A stretch of 64,000 bases of DNA from Atkinsonella hypoxylon (Eukaryota; Ascomycota; Sordariomycetes; Hypocreales; Clavicipitaceae): positions 1 through 64,000 of the forward strand of contig JFHB01000053.1 of the NCBI GenBank assembly GCA_000729835.1. The letters are read 5' to 3'. The notes beneath the pieces were generated by a model, which had not been told where the DNA came from, did not search any database, and worked only from the letters and a program-made list of their open reading frames with translations. Positions 32,010 through 43,331 of the stretch are shown piece by piece. Numbering within the stretch: position 1 is the first letter of the stretch; the number at the start of each line of letters is the position of its first letter. Made by a program: the position numbers and the translations under genes.

Positions 32010-34114
32010 TAAGAAAGCTGAACCGAGAACAACTGAGCCGGATGAGCAGTGTTCCACATCAGTATTTAACTTTCAATTCCCTGTATATACAGGTCAGATT
32101 TGCTCCTATTTGCATCAGCGCAGCGATAACATCTTTTACAATTGCGATGAATAATGCAGAAAATTTACAAATTAACCAAATTTGCTGGCTTACCACTTCA
32201 CCAAGTACTGTAGGTGAATAACTTGGGACTTGCGCGGAAATAGGCTCGAAGGCCCAGCAGCCCCGGGTACATTCACAGACCATGCACGAATACCAACTCG
32301 TTATCAATTCACCCTCTCTGATGATGTTGCATATTCGAGCTTGTCGCATCGCCTTGCGCTAGGAAAATGCACGGTGGCCGTACTTGCTCCGGTGTTGCAG
32401 TTGTCCCCGAACCTTGGCCTTTGTCTTCTCAACCTCACTTGGGATGAGCAAAGCTATGGATTTTTAGTCCTAATCAAGGAGAAGTGTGCTTGATTAGTTT
32501 CGATGCCATGATCTCATGACTTGTGGACGGAGTAATGCAAAGACCGGTGAGCCAACGCGCAACTTCTCTGATCTACTTTGACCACATGTCTCATTCTGGT
32601 GGCAATTCAGACATGGTGATGAAGGCAACGAATTCCTTTTCTCACAACTTGCAAGAAACAGGGTTGCTTTCTGTCGTACATGTACGGCCAGTGACAGGGG
32701 CCCTATCGACGCTTCCCACCGTATTCCATGCGATATGCCTCCAACAGCTATGTAGTTTCGTGCTCATACCGCCTAGCCCTTCTTAAATTGGCTACACGAC
32801 ACGATCCTCCTCGGCTTCTCTTTCTTGCATGCTTCCCTTTACACTACGCTTGCAACCTAGCTGCTAAACCTAATAATAAGACCCTGATCTGACCAATTCA
32901 CCCCAATGGCTTGGGGCCCCAACTGACGCATAATAAAATAGGCATTAGACTCGCTTAGTACCTAGGTATAGCAGACAGCATAAATTCAAGCAAGTGGCCT
33001 CGGCCTCGGCCCTACATCAACCTCTATCTCTATGCTAATTGATTTAGGGTTAATATCCCTGTTCACGACGTACTATGTTGGCAAGGGCTGCGTAGATGCC
33101 TGTAAAAGGCTTAGCGGCGGGGAAAAAGAGATCTCTACTGCCTTTGAGGAAGTCGCGTCTCCACTTATAATTTGGTGGTGAAAGTAGTTGTTACTGGCTG
33201 GGATTTAATTGGGGTGAATTGATAAGATGAGGGCTAGAACTTGCCTCTACGGATAGCCTCGCCTTCGTTCTCTTTTCACATCTATTCCGCGACAGGCTAT
33301 GTTAATTATCCGACTAACGGATGGGGTAGACCACAATTGAGCGAATCAGCAACTCATTCTCGACACTGGTGCCTCAGCCCAGGCTGTCATGGCCTAAGCT
33401 GATTCGGGAATTACGTCCGTGGACGGGAACAGCAGCCGAGCACCGACCGACCCTTTTACATGACTGGCATAGTCGGATCATGACTGAGAAGTCGAGATTT
33501 TATCAAGATTCGTTATAGCTTGGATGGAGCCTTTGATACCCGACAGCAAAAATCTGATCCTAGTCATGGTGCCTCGCAAGTGGACCACTCGAGATTTCCA
33601 CTTTGCTATCCGTTTGACGGAGGTGAAATAGAGTTTCGAATATCTAACGGAAATGATGGTAATGAGTCTAACGTGAAAATGAAGCATTGGCCACATAACG
33701 CTCTTGTGGTAGCTTTAGCCTGGGTCTACACCATGCAGCAGCAAGATCTTTAAGCAATGTACACGTCTTCCTCCTGGTCCTTTGGAATGGTGGTCACGAA
33801 ACAATGTCTCTCAGACCCTCTCTGGTCCAGGAAAAAAAAAGTGAAAGCTCTCGGAAGCTAGCTTGCCCCAGTTCTTGTCGATACGACGCTGCGTTTAGCC
33901 ATGGTTCTGGTTATGCATAAAGCAAGGCCTTGTCGCGTAATTGAATTCAGAGCCTCTTTTGCGCTTCTTCGTGGCCAATTTCGCCCCTTTAGCGTTTTCA
34001 CTGCCAATTCTTCCCCTCTGGAGCAGGTCATTGCGCATCTTGAATAGCATAGTTGTAAACCGCGAGGGTGGTAAAGATCATAGCTCGCTTTTCTACGCTC
34101 TCCCAAGGGCCGAT
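32010..34114. other. Intergenic region with an inverted-repeat segment
   Basis: About 2.1 kb between ALO1 and the ABC transporter, both on the plus strand. It includes the 328-base inverted-repeat-flanked segment at 32894-33221 and an AGTACCTAGGTA piece at 32957. Short frames near 33520-33750 have no recognisable product. Confidence 0.5.
32894..33221. mobile_element. Candidate small inverted-repeat element (MITE-like)
   Basis: CAATTCACCCCAAT at 32894-32907 is repeated exactly in inverse orientation at 33208-33221. The 328-base interior is A/T-rich with GCCTCGGCCTCGGCC near 32999 and has no coding frame. No target-site duplication was found, so it may be an old element or chance. Confidence 0.35.
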
Positions 34115-37100
34115 ATGGACCAAGAAAGCGATAATTCCTTCGGGCCACATCTCCATAGTGTCTTCGACTTCACCATTCTCTTTGAGCAAAGCATTCTGTC
34201 GTTGCTGCCGGCGTGTATCTTCATTTGTTTAACTCCCCTGCGTATCTCGAGTCTTTTATACCGTCCTTCCCTGGTTCGTCGCCGCGTTTTATTCTGGTCA
34301 AAGCAGGTACGTTGGTGATGAGGTTGCTATTCTTACAAAGTCAGGAAATTCTAAGTGTGTGTAGGTCATAATTGCGTCTTACTTCTGTTTAAGAATTGCT
34401 CTTGTGGTCCTGTGGTCTTCATCATCAACGCCCAAGACAAAAATTTCCGTTACTGAATCCGTTATTGGCATCACTGAAGCTATTGCTATCGGCTCGTTGT
34501 CGCGTTTCGAACACTGCAAATCGATCAAGCCGTCCATCTTGCTCAACATATATCTAGTCAGCTCCATTGTCCTTGATATTGCATCAGCAAGAACATTCTT
34601 CCTGCGAAGCGGCTTGACCGCAATTGCTGGTGTGCATGTCGCTTCATTAAGTGTCAAGCTAATCCTACTTGCGCTAGAAGAGTCGCCCAAGAAGTTGCTC
34701 GTGAAGAAGAATGAGATTGCTTCTGAGACAAGAGCCGGCATCATCAGCCGCGCCACTTTCTGGTGGCTCAACAAGCTTCTGCTCACTGGTGCGCGAGCAC
34801 TGATTATAATTGATGACATTGGAACAATTGACGAGAAATTTGAGTCGGTCAAGTTGCTTGATAAACTGGAGAAAGTATGGGACAACGGTGCGTGGATATA
34901 CAAGAGCTCGGTCGTCTAGAAGCGGATTGGGCTAGTTGTCTGACAGAATCCTGCAGATCCTAAATCAAGTAACTGGGCACTCATGAGGTGCACTTTTGTC
35001 GCCTACAAATGGCAATTCTTTGCGGGTATTATACCCCGTTTGCTCTTTACGGGCTTTACGTTTGCTCAACCGTTTCTCATCAACTCCGTCGTCAACTTCG
35101 TCGGAGAGCCAGAAGAGAAGCAGAGCAAGGAGATTGCGAACGGTCTCGTAGGAGCATGCGTGCTGGTCTATGTTGGCATAGCCGTCTGCAATGCCATGTA
35201 CCGCCACATGACATACCAGCTCTTGACCATGTATCGTGGTGGCCTAGCGTCCCTGGTATTCAAGAAGACGCTTCGATTGAAAGCATCCTCCATCAAGGAC
35301 TCTGCGCCCGTCACGCTAATGAGCACTGATATAGAATCTATTGTCATGGCAGGAGATGCGATACATGATATCTGGGCCTGTTTCGTCGAGATACCCCTCG
35401 CCATCTATCTTTTGTATCGTAATGTCGGAGTTCCAAGTCTATTTGTACTTGCTCCAGCTTTTGGTAAGTTCAGGCCTCTTTTAAAATAAGGTCAAGAAGC
35501 TAAAGAAAAACAGCTACTTCGGCGGCTGGTGCGTGGATATCCCCTGCCATGGGGCCGGCCAGAGTGCAATGGAATAAAGCGATTCAGTCGCGAGTCGGCA
35601 CTGTTTCCAACATGCTAAGCCAGATCAAAGGGGTGAAAATGATGGGCCTCACAGACTTCTTTCACGATACGTTGCATAAGTTGCGAGCTGACGAACTTAA
35701 GCTAGCTGTCAAGTTCCGATGGATCTTGGTGCAGCTATCCACACTAGGTAAGAACAAATGAATTTTGCTACCTTGCCACTCATTGACTCTTACCCGTAGT
35801 CACTGTAGCTCTCTAATGTTTTTACAGCAACGGCGGCGGAGGACTTGACGCCCGTCATCGTCATCGTCGCAGCCATCTTTTGGACCAAGGCTAACCAGGG
35901 ACTCACTGTTGCCGAGGCGTTTACATCTCTATCTATCATCAGTATTGTAGCCACTCCGCTAGTTAACATTCTCGTCTCAATCTTTCAGCTGTTTGGTGCC
36001 ATTGGGTGCTTCTCTCGCCTTCAAGTATTCCTACTTCTTGAGGAGCGCCAAGATTCTCGTGAAATGCCTCTACTATGTGCCTCGCCAGCATCATCAACCG
36101 AAAATGGGTCGTCACTGCACATCTACAAGGCACGAACTACTCAACTGGCAGCGCCGACTGCCAATATGGAGCTTCGAAGTCTCGTCCAAGACAGGGTTGT
36201 TAGCCCAGATTCGACAGTTCCTGCGGTCCTGATTGAAGAAGCCACATTCACAGTAGGAGAAGGCATTGAGGTTCTAACGGGTATCAATCTGGCCTTCCAT
36301 GAAGGTTCAATTTCCATGATCATCGGCCGTGTTGGCTGCGGCAAGTCCACTTTATTGAAAGCCATTGCTGGAGAATTACCCATAACCAAAGGCCGAGTCG
36401 TTACAAATTCACTGTCAATGGCTTACTGCGACCAGATGCCGTGGCTCCAGAATTCTTCTATCCGAGATAACATTATTGCACAGTCACCCATGGACCAGAA
36501 ATGGCTACACACAGTCATGGAAGCGTGTTCGTTGGATGAGGATATTGCCTCATTTCCGCTCCAGGAGAACACTATCGTTGGTTCAGGTGGAGTTGCTCTT
36601 AGCGGTGGGCAAAAACAACGAGTGGTAAGCCTGCCCACTTTTGCAAAGAATTTAGCGCCGTGACCAAGTATTGACTTGCTAAAAGGCCCTCGCACGAGCT
36701 ATATATTCCCGGCGTCATGTCCTTGTTCTAGACGATATCTTCAGCGGTTTGGATAGCAAGAGCTCTAAGAAAGTCTTCCAGAGGATTTTCGGAAGTGACG
36801 GACTCCTTCGCAAGGTGAGAGCCACCGTGATCATGGCAACAAACCATAGTGAGTAGCGTGACCAACATATATGAGGATTAAGCTCAACCGTTTTATAGTC
36901 AATTTTCTGCCAGCAGCCGACTACGTTACCGTGCTTGACAACAGGACTACCGTTCGCAATCAGGAGAAATTTGACTCTTTTGAACCCTCAGAATGGGGCA
37001 TATTCGCGAGTGACTCAAATAATACCGAGGCAACTTCTGAGCTCGAGAAGAATAGTCCTGCGAAGAATGATGGGCATATGTTCTTTGATGTGACTAATTA

Positions 37101-39246
37101 TTCAGCAAAGGCAACGGAAGTGGACCTGAACAGACAGACGGGAGACCGTGACTGCTACATGATATACATTAAATCGCTGGGGAGGTTGACCATCACGATA
37201 CTCTTCTTGGGGTCCATCATACATACCGCCATGGTGAAAGTGCCTCGTACGTTCAAGACTGACACCTTGTATGCAATTCCGAGTATTAACGTGTTAGTTC
37301 AGAGATTTGGCTCAAGCACTGGACACAGAGCGGCACAGAATCGCAGAATTATGGCTACATGACAGGCTACATTGGGTTTGCGCTAGCGTCTACAGCGTCG
37401 TATTTCCTTACCACGGGGTATGCTCGATTTAATCATGTACAGGAACCACTGTGTGGCTAACGAATCTAGGTACTATGGCATGGTTGGAGTTCCAAAGTCG
37501 GCGATCCGTCTCCACGAGATGCTTCTCAAATCAGTGATTCGGTACGTCAGCCAAATGATCTTTGAAAATGCAAAAAAAAAAAAAACTTACGTTCCCAGGG
37601 CTCCGTTCTACTTCTTCACTAGCACAGATAGTGGAGTCACGCTCAACAGGTATTACAATGTATTCTCTGTGCCCCTTGACTCGCAAGTTCTGACAATTTC
37701 TCAGATTCAGCCAAGATATGACTCTCATAGATAATGCTCTCCCTATGGCATTCCTCAACGTCACAATGCGTATGTGCTCCCGTATCCTAGACTCTTGACC
37801 CTCAAATCTTTTCCGACTGATCAGCCTCAGTATTGTTGCGTGCCATCGCAGAAACCGGCCTCATTGCCTCCGGAGCATCCTACGTGGCTGCTGTCATCCC
37901 CGTCTCCATTATTGTCCTGTACTTCATCCAAAAATACTATCTCCGCACATCACGCCAGATACGATTCCTCGACTTGGAGATGAAGTCACCCTTGTACACT
38001 CAATTCACAGAAACGCTCGCCGGTCTACCCACTATCAGGGCATTCGGGTGGTCGACTGCTTTCCTGGAAGACAACCACTGCCGACTGGACACGAGCCAAA
38101 AGCCTTTTTACACCATGTTCGCCATCCAGAGATGGCTACAGGTTGTTCTGGACCTGTTTGTGGCAGCCATGGCAGTGGTTCTCGTCTCCGTGGCACTCAA
38201 CATCCCCGGCCAGACGACCAAGGGGGCCATTGGTCTAGCCATGGTGAATCTCATTGGGTTCAACCAGACATTAACGGAAGTCATTGACCAGTGGACGAGA
38301 CTGGAGACGTCTCTTGGCGCAGTCGCTCGACTGAAATGGTTCATGAACAGTACGCCTGACGAGAATAAGGAGTGCGAAAAGGAAGTTCCACAGGGTGACT
38401 GGCCCAGCAGAGGCGACATTGAACTGGATAACGTCGTCGCGTCATATAGGTACATTTTCGTTACCCCAAAACAGACAATTCCGAACGACTACTAACATAT
38501 GCCTCCAGCAACGAAGCAAACCCAGTCCTCCGCGGCGTAACACTCAAAATCAAAAACGGCCAAAAGGTCGGCGTATGCGGCCGCTCAGGCAGGTATGTTT
38601 CTCAACTCCAAAGCAACATATAAGAAACACAAACAAGCTAACCTCACAAAGCGGGAAATCGTCCCTCATTCTAACGCTCTCGCGCCTTCTCGACATCCAA
38701 TCCGGCAACATCACCATCGACGGCCACGACCTATCCCGCATCCCCCGCCAGTTCATCCGCTCCCAACTCACTGCTCTCCCGCAGGACGCCATCAAACTCG
38801 CCGGCACCGTACGCTACAACCTTGACCCCAGGTCTACCATCCAGGCAGATGAGCTGCTCACGGAGGTTCTTCGCAAAACCTCCATCTGGGACACCATCTC
38901 GCATCGAGGCGGTCTGGACGCTGATATGAACGAGCTAGGTCTATCAGCGGGCCAGCTGCAGCTCTTTTGTCTAGCGAGGGCACTCTTGTGCCCCAGAGCA
39001 GTGGTGCTTCTGGATGAGGCGACAAGCAGTCTTGATTTAAGGACAGACAAGGAGGTGAGGCGAGTGATAAGGGAGGAGATGAAAGAGCGGACGGTTGTAG
39101 AAGTGGCGCATCGGTTAGAAATAGTGAGGGACTGCGACTTGGCGGTTGTGATGAGCGAGGGGACGGTCGTAGAGGTTGGACATCCGGAAGAGTTGTTAGC
39201 AAGAGACTCTGCGTTTCGGGCACTGTGGGAGAGTCAAGGGCTGTAA
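34115..39246 (+). CDS. ABC-C (MRP) family transporter, 14 exons
   Basis: Exons: 34115-34306, 34365-34887, 34957-35463, 35514-35747, 35828-36624, 36686-36848, 36899-37246, 37303-37417, 37470-37541, 37599-37649, 37705-37769, 37825-38449, 38509-38592, 38652-39246; 1,456 residues. A hydrophobic N-terminal TMD0 region (about 1-190) precedes two TMD-NBD units. NBD1 has Walker A GRVGCGKST near 651, LSGGQKQRVALARA near 742 and Walker B VLVLDDIFSGLD; NBD2 has GRSGSGKSS near 1254, LSAGQLQLFCLARA near 1355 and AVVLLDEATSSLD. NBD1 has Asp rather than Glu after Walker B, as in other ABC-C proteins, so NBD2 is expected to hydrolyse ATP. Likely exports conjugates or metabolites at plasma or vacuolar membrane; substrate unknown. 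All 13 introns keep phase, so the gene appears intact. Confidence 0.92.
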
Positions 39247-39916
39247 CTATTCTCCCAAAGAAAAAAAAATTCTTTTCTTTTCCTTTTCCTTTTCCTTTTT
39301 TATATATAAGCACGACCGTCCCTGTATCGAGTCAAATGAGCATCAATCACGAAGCAAGCACATTTGAAACATGCTGACCCAATCACCATCACGACACTAG
39401 CAGGCATAATAATATCCATATTCCCTACCATGTACAATACGAACAAACACAAGTCCAATTCCATCCCGAAACTCCAGTTAGGAAACGAAAACCAAAGCAA
39501 CCAAATCAGCGAAGCCAATGAAGCAACATAATCTCAGACCCATATGCTACCTTGTCCACGGTATGCTCCAGAAGTAGAGCATGGTAGATGAAGACACTGC
39601 AAAGAATACAACGAGATGACGAATGGAAAAAGTGAACACGAGCGGCAAAGGTATTCATATCGACGTGAGAACGCGAGAAAATATAAGAAAATGATGCTTG
39701 CCGATCCGATGATGATGCAATGAGCAATTATGGACAGTTCGTATGTCGGGTTATATGTCGTTTTCAGCAATATAAACTGGGTTTGCGTCTCTGCTGCCGC
39801 GTTAGAGTAAAGGGTCTATGTGCAAGTGGTGGTTACCTACCAAAGTCAAGAGACAGAGCACAGCAATGCTGCAGACAAGAATGTTGGTTCCTTTCCTGGT
39901 GCGGCGGTGCGGCCCC
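39247..39916. other. Convergent intergenic region
   Basis: Between the ABC transporter (+) and the coiled-coil gene (-). A CTTTTC repeat lies near 39270-39300. No gene seen. Confidence 0.55.
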
Positions 39917-42710
39917 TCAGCCTACACGACTTTGCGTCGCACTTGTGCGACTTCGCTCATCCTCTTCCTCAATCACGTCGCTTAATCGTGTCGGGTGGTG
40001 ATGCCGTGGCATAGTCTCCCATCCGGGTGCTCCATATCCCTGCCCGCTGTAGTCCTGGGGATCGGAGTATGCTCCCGTCCACTTGCTGTCGCCCGCTGAA
40101 GTAGAGGCAGGTTCACAGGCTCCGCTGGGCGGATTGATTGTTGCCGGCGTGTTATAATCGTCTGCCTCCGCATCAGAAACCGATGGTCCAGAGGGCGGTG
40201 CGGCAAGGAAGGAAATCTTCTGCCCTCAGGAATCAAGGACGGAGTTGCCAGTGGCATCGATGTTGTACTCACCTTCGCTGAAACCGCCCTCTGAGGCGCC
40301 GAGTCTCCCCTGCTGTGGATGTCCTGACTCCTGAGATCGGTAGTATGTGCCGCTGGGGCCAGCTGTAGCCGGTGGAGTAGGTGCTGGAGGCGCTTGCGAG
40401 TGGTCCGAGGCATAATCTTCCGCGTATTCAGGATGGTAGCCTGTAGTATCTCTGGTAATGCCTGGTCGGCTGACACCGCCTGGCGTCATTGGGACGACTT
40501 GGACTCCGCCGACAAGTGTTGGCTGGCCAGTTTGGAGAGAGAATGTTCGGTCCCGCTCTTCTTGCTCTCGCCGCCCAAGTTCTTCCCAGGCTCGTCGCGC
40601 TTCTTCCTTGGAGATGGCAAGCTCTTTGCGCATCTCGGCCAGCTGCTTCTGAGCCTTGGATGACCCTCTCTCGTGGTCAACTGCCTCACGGATGGCGTCA
40701 GCACGATCACGCCGTTCTCTTTCCAACGCTTTCTCGAGCATTGCATTGACTTCTTGAGCACGTTCCAGCTCAGCTCGAGTCTCAAAAAACCATCGCTGAA
40801 ATTTTCTCTCCGAGCTGGCCCGCAACCGCTGCAGTTCGACCACCGCATGGAACAGATTAGCACCCGCAGCTGAAAGATCTGTCACCTGTCGAGCCAGTTG
40901 TTGGCTCAGGGGATCCCGGTTAATGTCGTCCTTGTTCTGCTCCAGTTTTCGGATCCAGTAGCTAGTGAGGCCTTCCCAATGAGCTGACAGAGTTTCCCAT
41001 CGCTCAAAGGCATGAGGGAACGAGCTTCGCGGTTTTGATGCGTCTGTAGGTTGCGTCGTACTTTCTAATGGAGGATTAGCAGTGGATTGTTGTTGAGGTC
41101 GGTGTCGGCCGCTAGGGGCAGCATGGGTAGGTGATGATGGTAGCTGTTGCTGGGTCGTATTTTGAGCAAATTGCGGCGGCATCTGCTGCGGCGGTGATTG
41201 TTGTGCTGGCGATTTAGCTGCAGTTGCAGGATTCGGATTTCGCGGTTGTTGTGTGGTCTCTTGAGCAACCTGGCCGTGACCTCGAGTATCAGTCGGCAGG
41301 TGCTGCTGCTGGGGATCTTCGCCACTACCCTGCCCGGCAGCAACGCCAGCAGATCGACGGTCGGCATTTCTTCGTCGTGCTTCTTCTAACAAACGAGCTT
41401 CCTGCTCTGCTCTGCTTCGTTCCAGAGCGAGCTGTTCAGCTTCGGCTCTCTGTCTCGCCTCTCTGGCAGCTCGTTCCTGCATAATCATTCTGGGTCCTCG
41501 AATTCCCGCGGGAGAGCTCGTAGGAGCTGGTCCAGCTGTGGGACGGCGAGTGGCCGTCATGCCGTTGCCATTGCTAGTACCAGGAATTCCGCTGGTGGCA
41601 GCCATAAGGTCAGCCATATCAGCGAACTCCTCGACAAAGTCCGGGGTAAACGGATTTGGATGCCGGAGAGCCTCTTCGAGAGCAAAAAGGATAGCGCTGT
41701 GGGTGCTTCTAGTTACTCTTACAATCCGATGCGGCTCACGTAGATTCCCGGTGGAAAATGAAGGTGAAGTGGAGCGATGTTGCGAGGAGTTGTGCTCAGG
41801 TAAAGACCCTTTCTCAGGTCCTTCGATCCGGTCTTTGGAGTCCTTTTCGTAGTCAAGGCGAGCGCCGTCTTGCAAGATGGAGCAGCTGAGTCCTGTGATG
41901 GGGGAAGAATCAGGGCGAATCCGAGCAAGCGGTGTCGGACTGGCTGCTGGACTAGGGTTGAATCCAATGGAGGCAGCGGCAATGTGAAGTTGACGCGGCT
42001 CTGGACTGAGTGTGGGAGCACCTTCAAACCTGGGAGTACGGCGAAGAGATCGTTGAGCTGAGCAAGTAGGCGTGGAGAGTCTCTCGACAGGATCTTGATT
42101 TGGGGAATCGTGAGAATGCAATGACTGGTGTGTTGGAGGCAAAGTCGATTGATGTTGGCGTTGCTTTGGGTAGGGCGTGGAAGGGTCGGGGTCGTGGGTC
42201 TCGTCAAGGTCGTGAAGGAGAGACTCGGGGGGCTGGGACACAAGGACTCCTGAAGCCACTGGGGTCGGGTGTGAGGGAGACAAGTTGACCAGCTCACCAC
42301 CAAAGCGTGGCGGCAGCGTGCGGATCTGTCTCTTGCTACTTGAGGATATCTGGGTCCCAAAGCCTGGTTTTGATGAATGTCTTCAAAATCAGATCAGAGT
42401 AACGTCGATAACGCGCCCACTATGGACAGTCGGCTACGCAATGCGCTCGATGAGGAGCTGCTGCTGTCTCTGCTATTCTGCTGGAATGCGGAATGCGTAA
42501 TACAAAATGCGGCCAAAGCTGTGAATGTCTGTCAATCCACTGGAGTGTTTGCTCCCCGTGTTCTCGAAGACGCGACAGTATGGGAGCTCTCTTGATCCCA
42601 GACACAGGAATTAGAGCAACGAAGCAGAATTGGAAATGTTGCAAATTAGGGGTGGCAGGTGCGGACAAAGATTCAATTGGTGTCATGGGTGTGAATTTAC
42701 GCCGGCCCAT
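39917..42710 (-). CDS. Large coiled-coil/low-complexity protein with internal in-frame TGA
   Basis: The core frame runs from about 42349 to a TGA at 40228-40226 and then continues in the same frame for 102 codons to TGA 39919-39917. Order: a Ser/Pro-rich N-terminus (KRQIRTLPPRFGGELVNL), an ALEEALRHPNPFTPDFVEEF segment, a Q-rich middle, then RWETLSAHWEGLTSYWIRKL and a long coiled coil ending AWEELGRREQEERDRTFSLQ. The part after the TGA reads GQKISFLAAPPSGPS ... HHHPTRLSDVIEEEDERSRT and looks coding. A 48-base GTGAGT...CCTGAG stretch around the TGA (about 40273-40226) could be an in-frame intron; see findings. The frame has no early ATG; a candidate first exon starts at ATG 42710 (MGRRKFTPMTPIESLSAPAT) and may splice to 42349 (ACCCAG acceptor), but the donor is unclear. 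Function unknown. Confidence 0.6.
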
Positions 42711-42954
42711 AGCCTGGAGGAGCATTAAAGGTGAGCAAGGAATAAAGTCGAGGGCGGTCGACTGGCGGCGCAAAGGATGAAGCGGTGATGTCAAAATGGT
42801 GGTGGCAGGAAAAAAAACAAGAGCTGGAGCTGGAGCAGGGGCCGGCTGGCCGACGGGCAGCTGGCGGCAGCGCGACTGGCGACTGGCGACTGACGACTGA
42901 CGTGGGTGCGCGGGAGAGACGGGACCCTGAGGTGCTGGGGTGCTGGGGTGCTGG

Positions 42955-42964
42955 GCAAAAACGG
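42955..42964. repeat. Target-site duplication, left (GCAAAAACGG)
   Basis: Ten bases immediately left of the inverted-repeat element, repeated exactly at 43322-43331. Confidence 0.8.
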
Positions 42965-43321
42965 GGGTTCCAGTAAATCTCAGGTCCAGCGTATGTGTAG
43001 ATTGGTCCAGAGTGGAGCCAAAAAGGGTGTATTTTTTGCAGGCGGTGAAGCTTTTAGCATATACCTAGCATATGCAGAATGCACAGTGTATTAGTGCGAA
43101 TTAACATTTTTATATTTAGTGGTATATGCACTAATATATATCTAGTGGTATAGTGCACTAATATCTAGTAGTATAGTGCTATAGAAATGCACTCTAGATC
43201 TCTTGCTTAGAAATTAATACTGTATGCTCAGCATATGCTATTCTGCCTAAATCTACACCCGCTCTGGCTCCACTCTGGACCAATCTACACATACGCTGGA
43301 CCTGAGATTTACTGTACACCC
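42965..43321. mobile_element. MITE with long perfect TIRs and 10-bp TSD (Mutator-like type), copy 1
   Basis: 357 bases. The arm 42971-43019 (CAGTAAATCTCAGGTCCAGC, then GTATGTGTAGATTGGTCCAG and AGTGGAGCC) is repeated without mismatch in inverse orientation at 43266-43314. The outer tips GGGTTC and TACACCC extend the arms imperfectly to a 10-base direct repeat. The interior is A/T-rich with no coding capacity. Long TIRs plus a 9-11-base duplication are characteristic of Mutator-like elements; hAT elements give 8 and Tc1/mariner gives TA. Movement would need a transposase in trans, not found here. Perfect arms suggest recent activity or arm homogenisation. A related copy lies at 58848-59176. Confidence 0.85.
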
Positions 43322-43331
43322 GCAAAAACGG
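43322..43331. repeat. Target-site duplication, right (GCAAAAACGG)
   Basis: Exact copy of 42955-42964 immediately right of the element. Confidence 0.8.

Noticed and set aside
33463..33753. Frames near 33.5-33.75 kb as a transposase fragment
   Set aside because: No DDE or helix-turn-helix pattern, and frames are short on both strands.
34115..39246. Secondary-metabolite cluster built on the ABC transporter, ALO1 and the monooxygenase remnant
   Set aside because: No polyketide synthase, NRPS, terpene synthase or pathway regulator is present, and the remnant is 9 kb away across LIP2 and a tRNA.
39982..40476. Minus-strand 164-codon frame overlapping the end of the coiled-coil gene
   Set aside because: It is a shifted frame of the main gene; composition (H, R, P-rich) is that of an out-of-frame shadow. 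The 53-base splice that would enter a shifted frame soon meets a stop.
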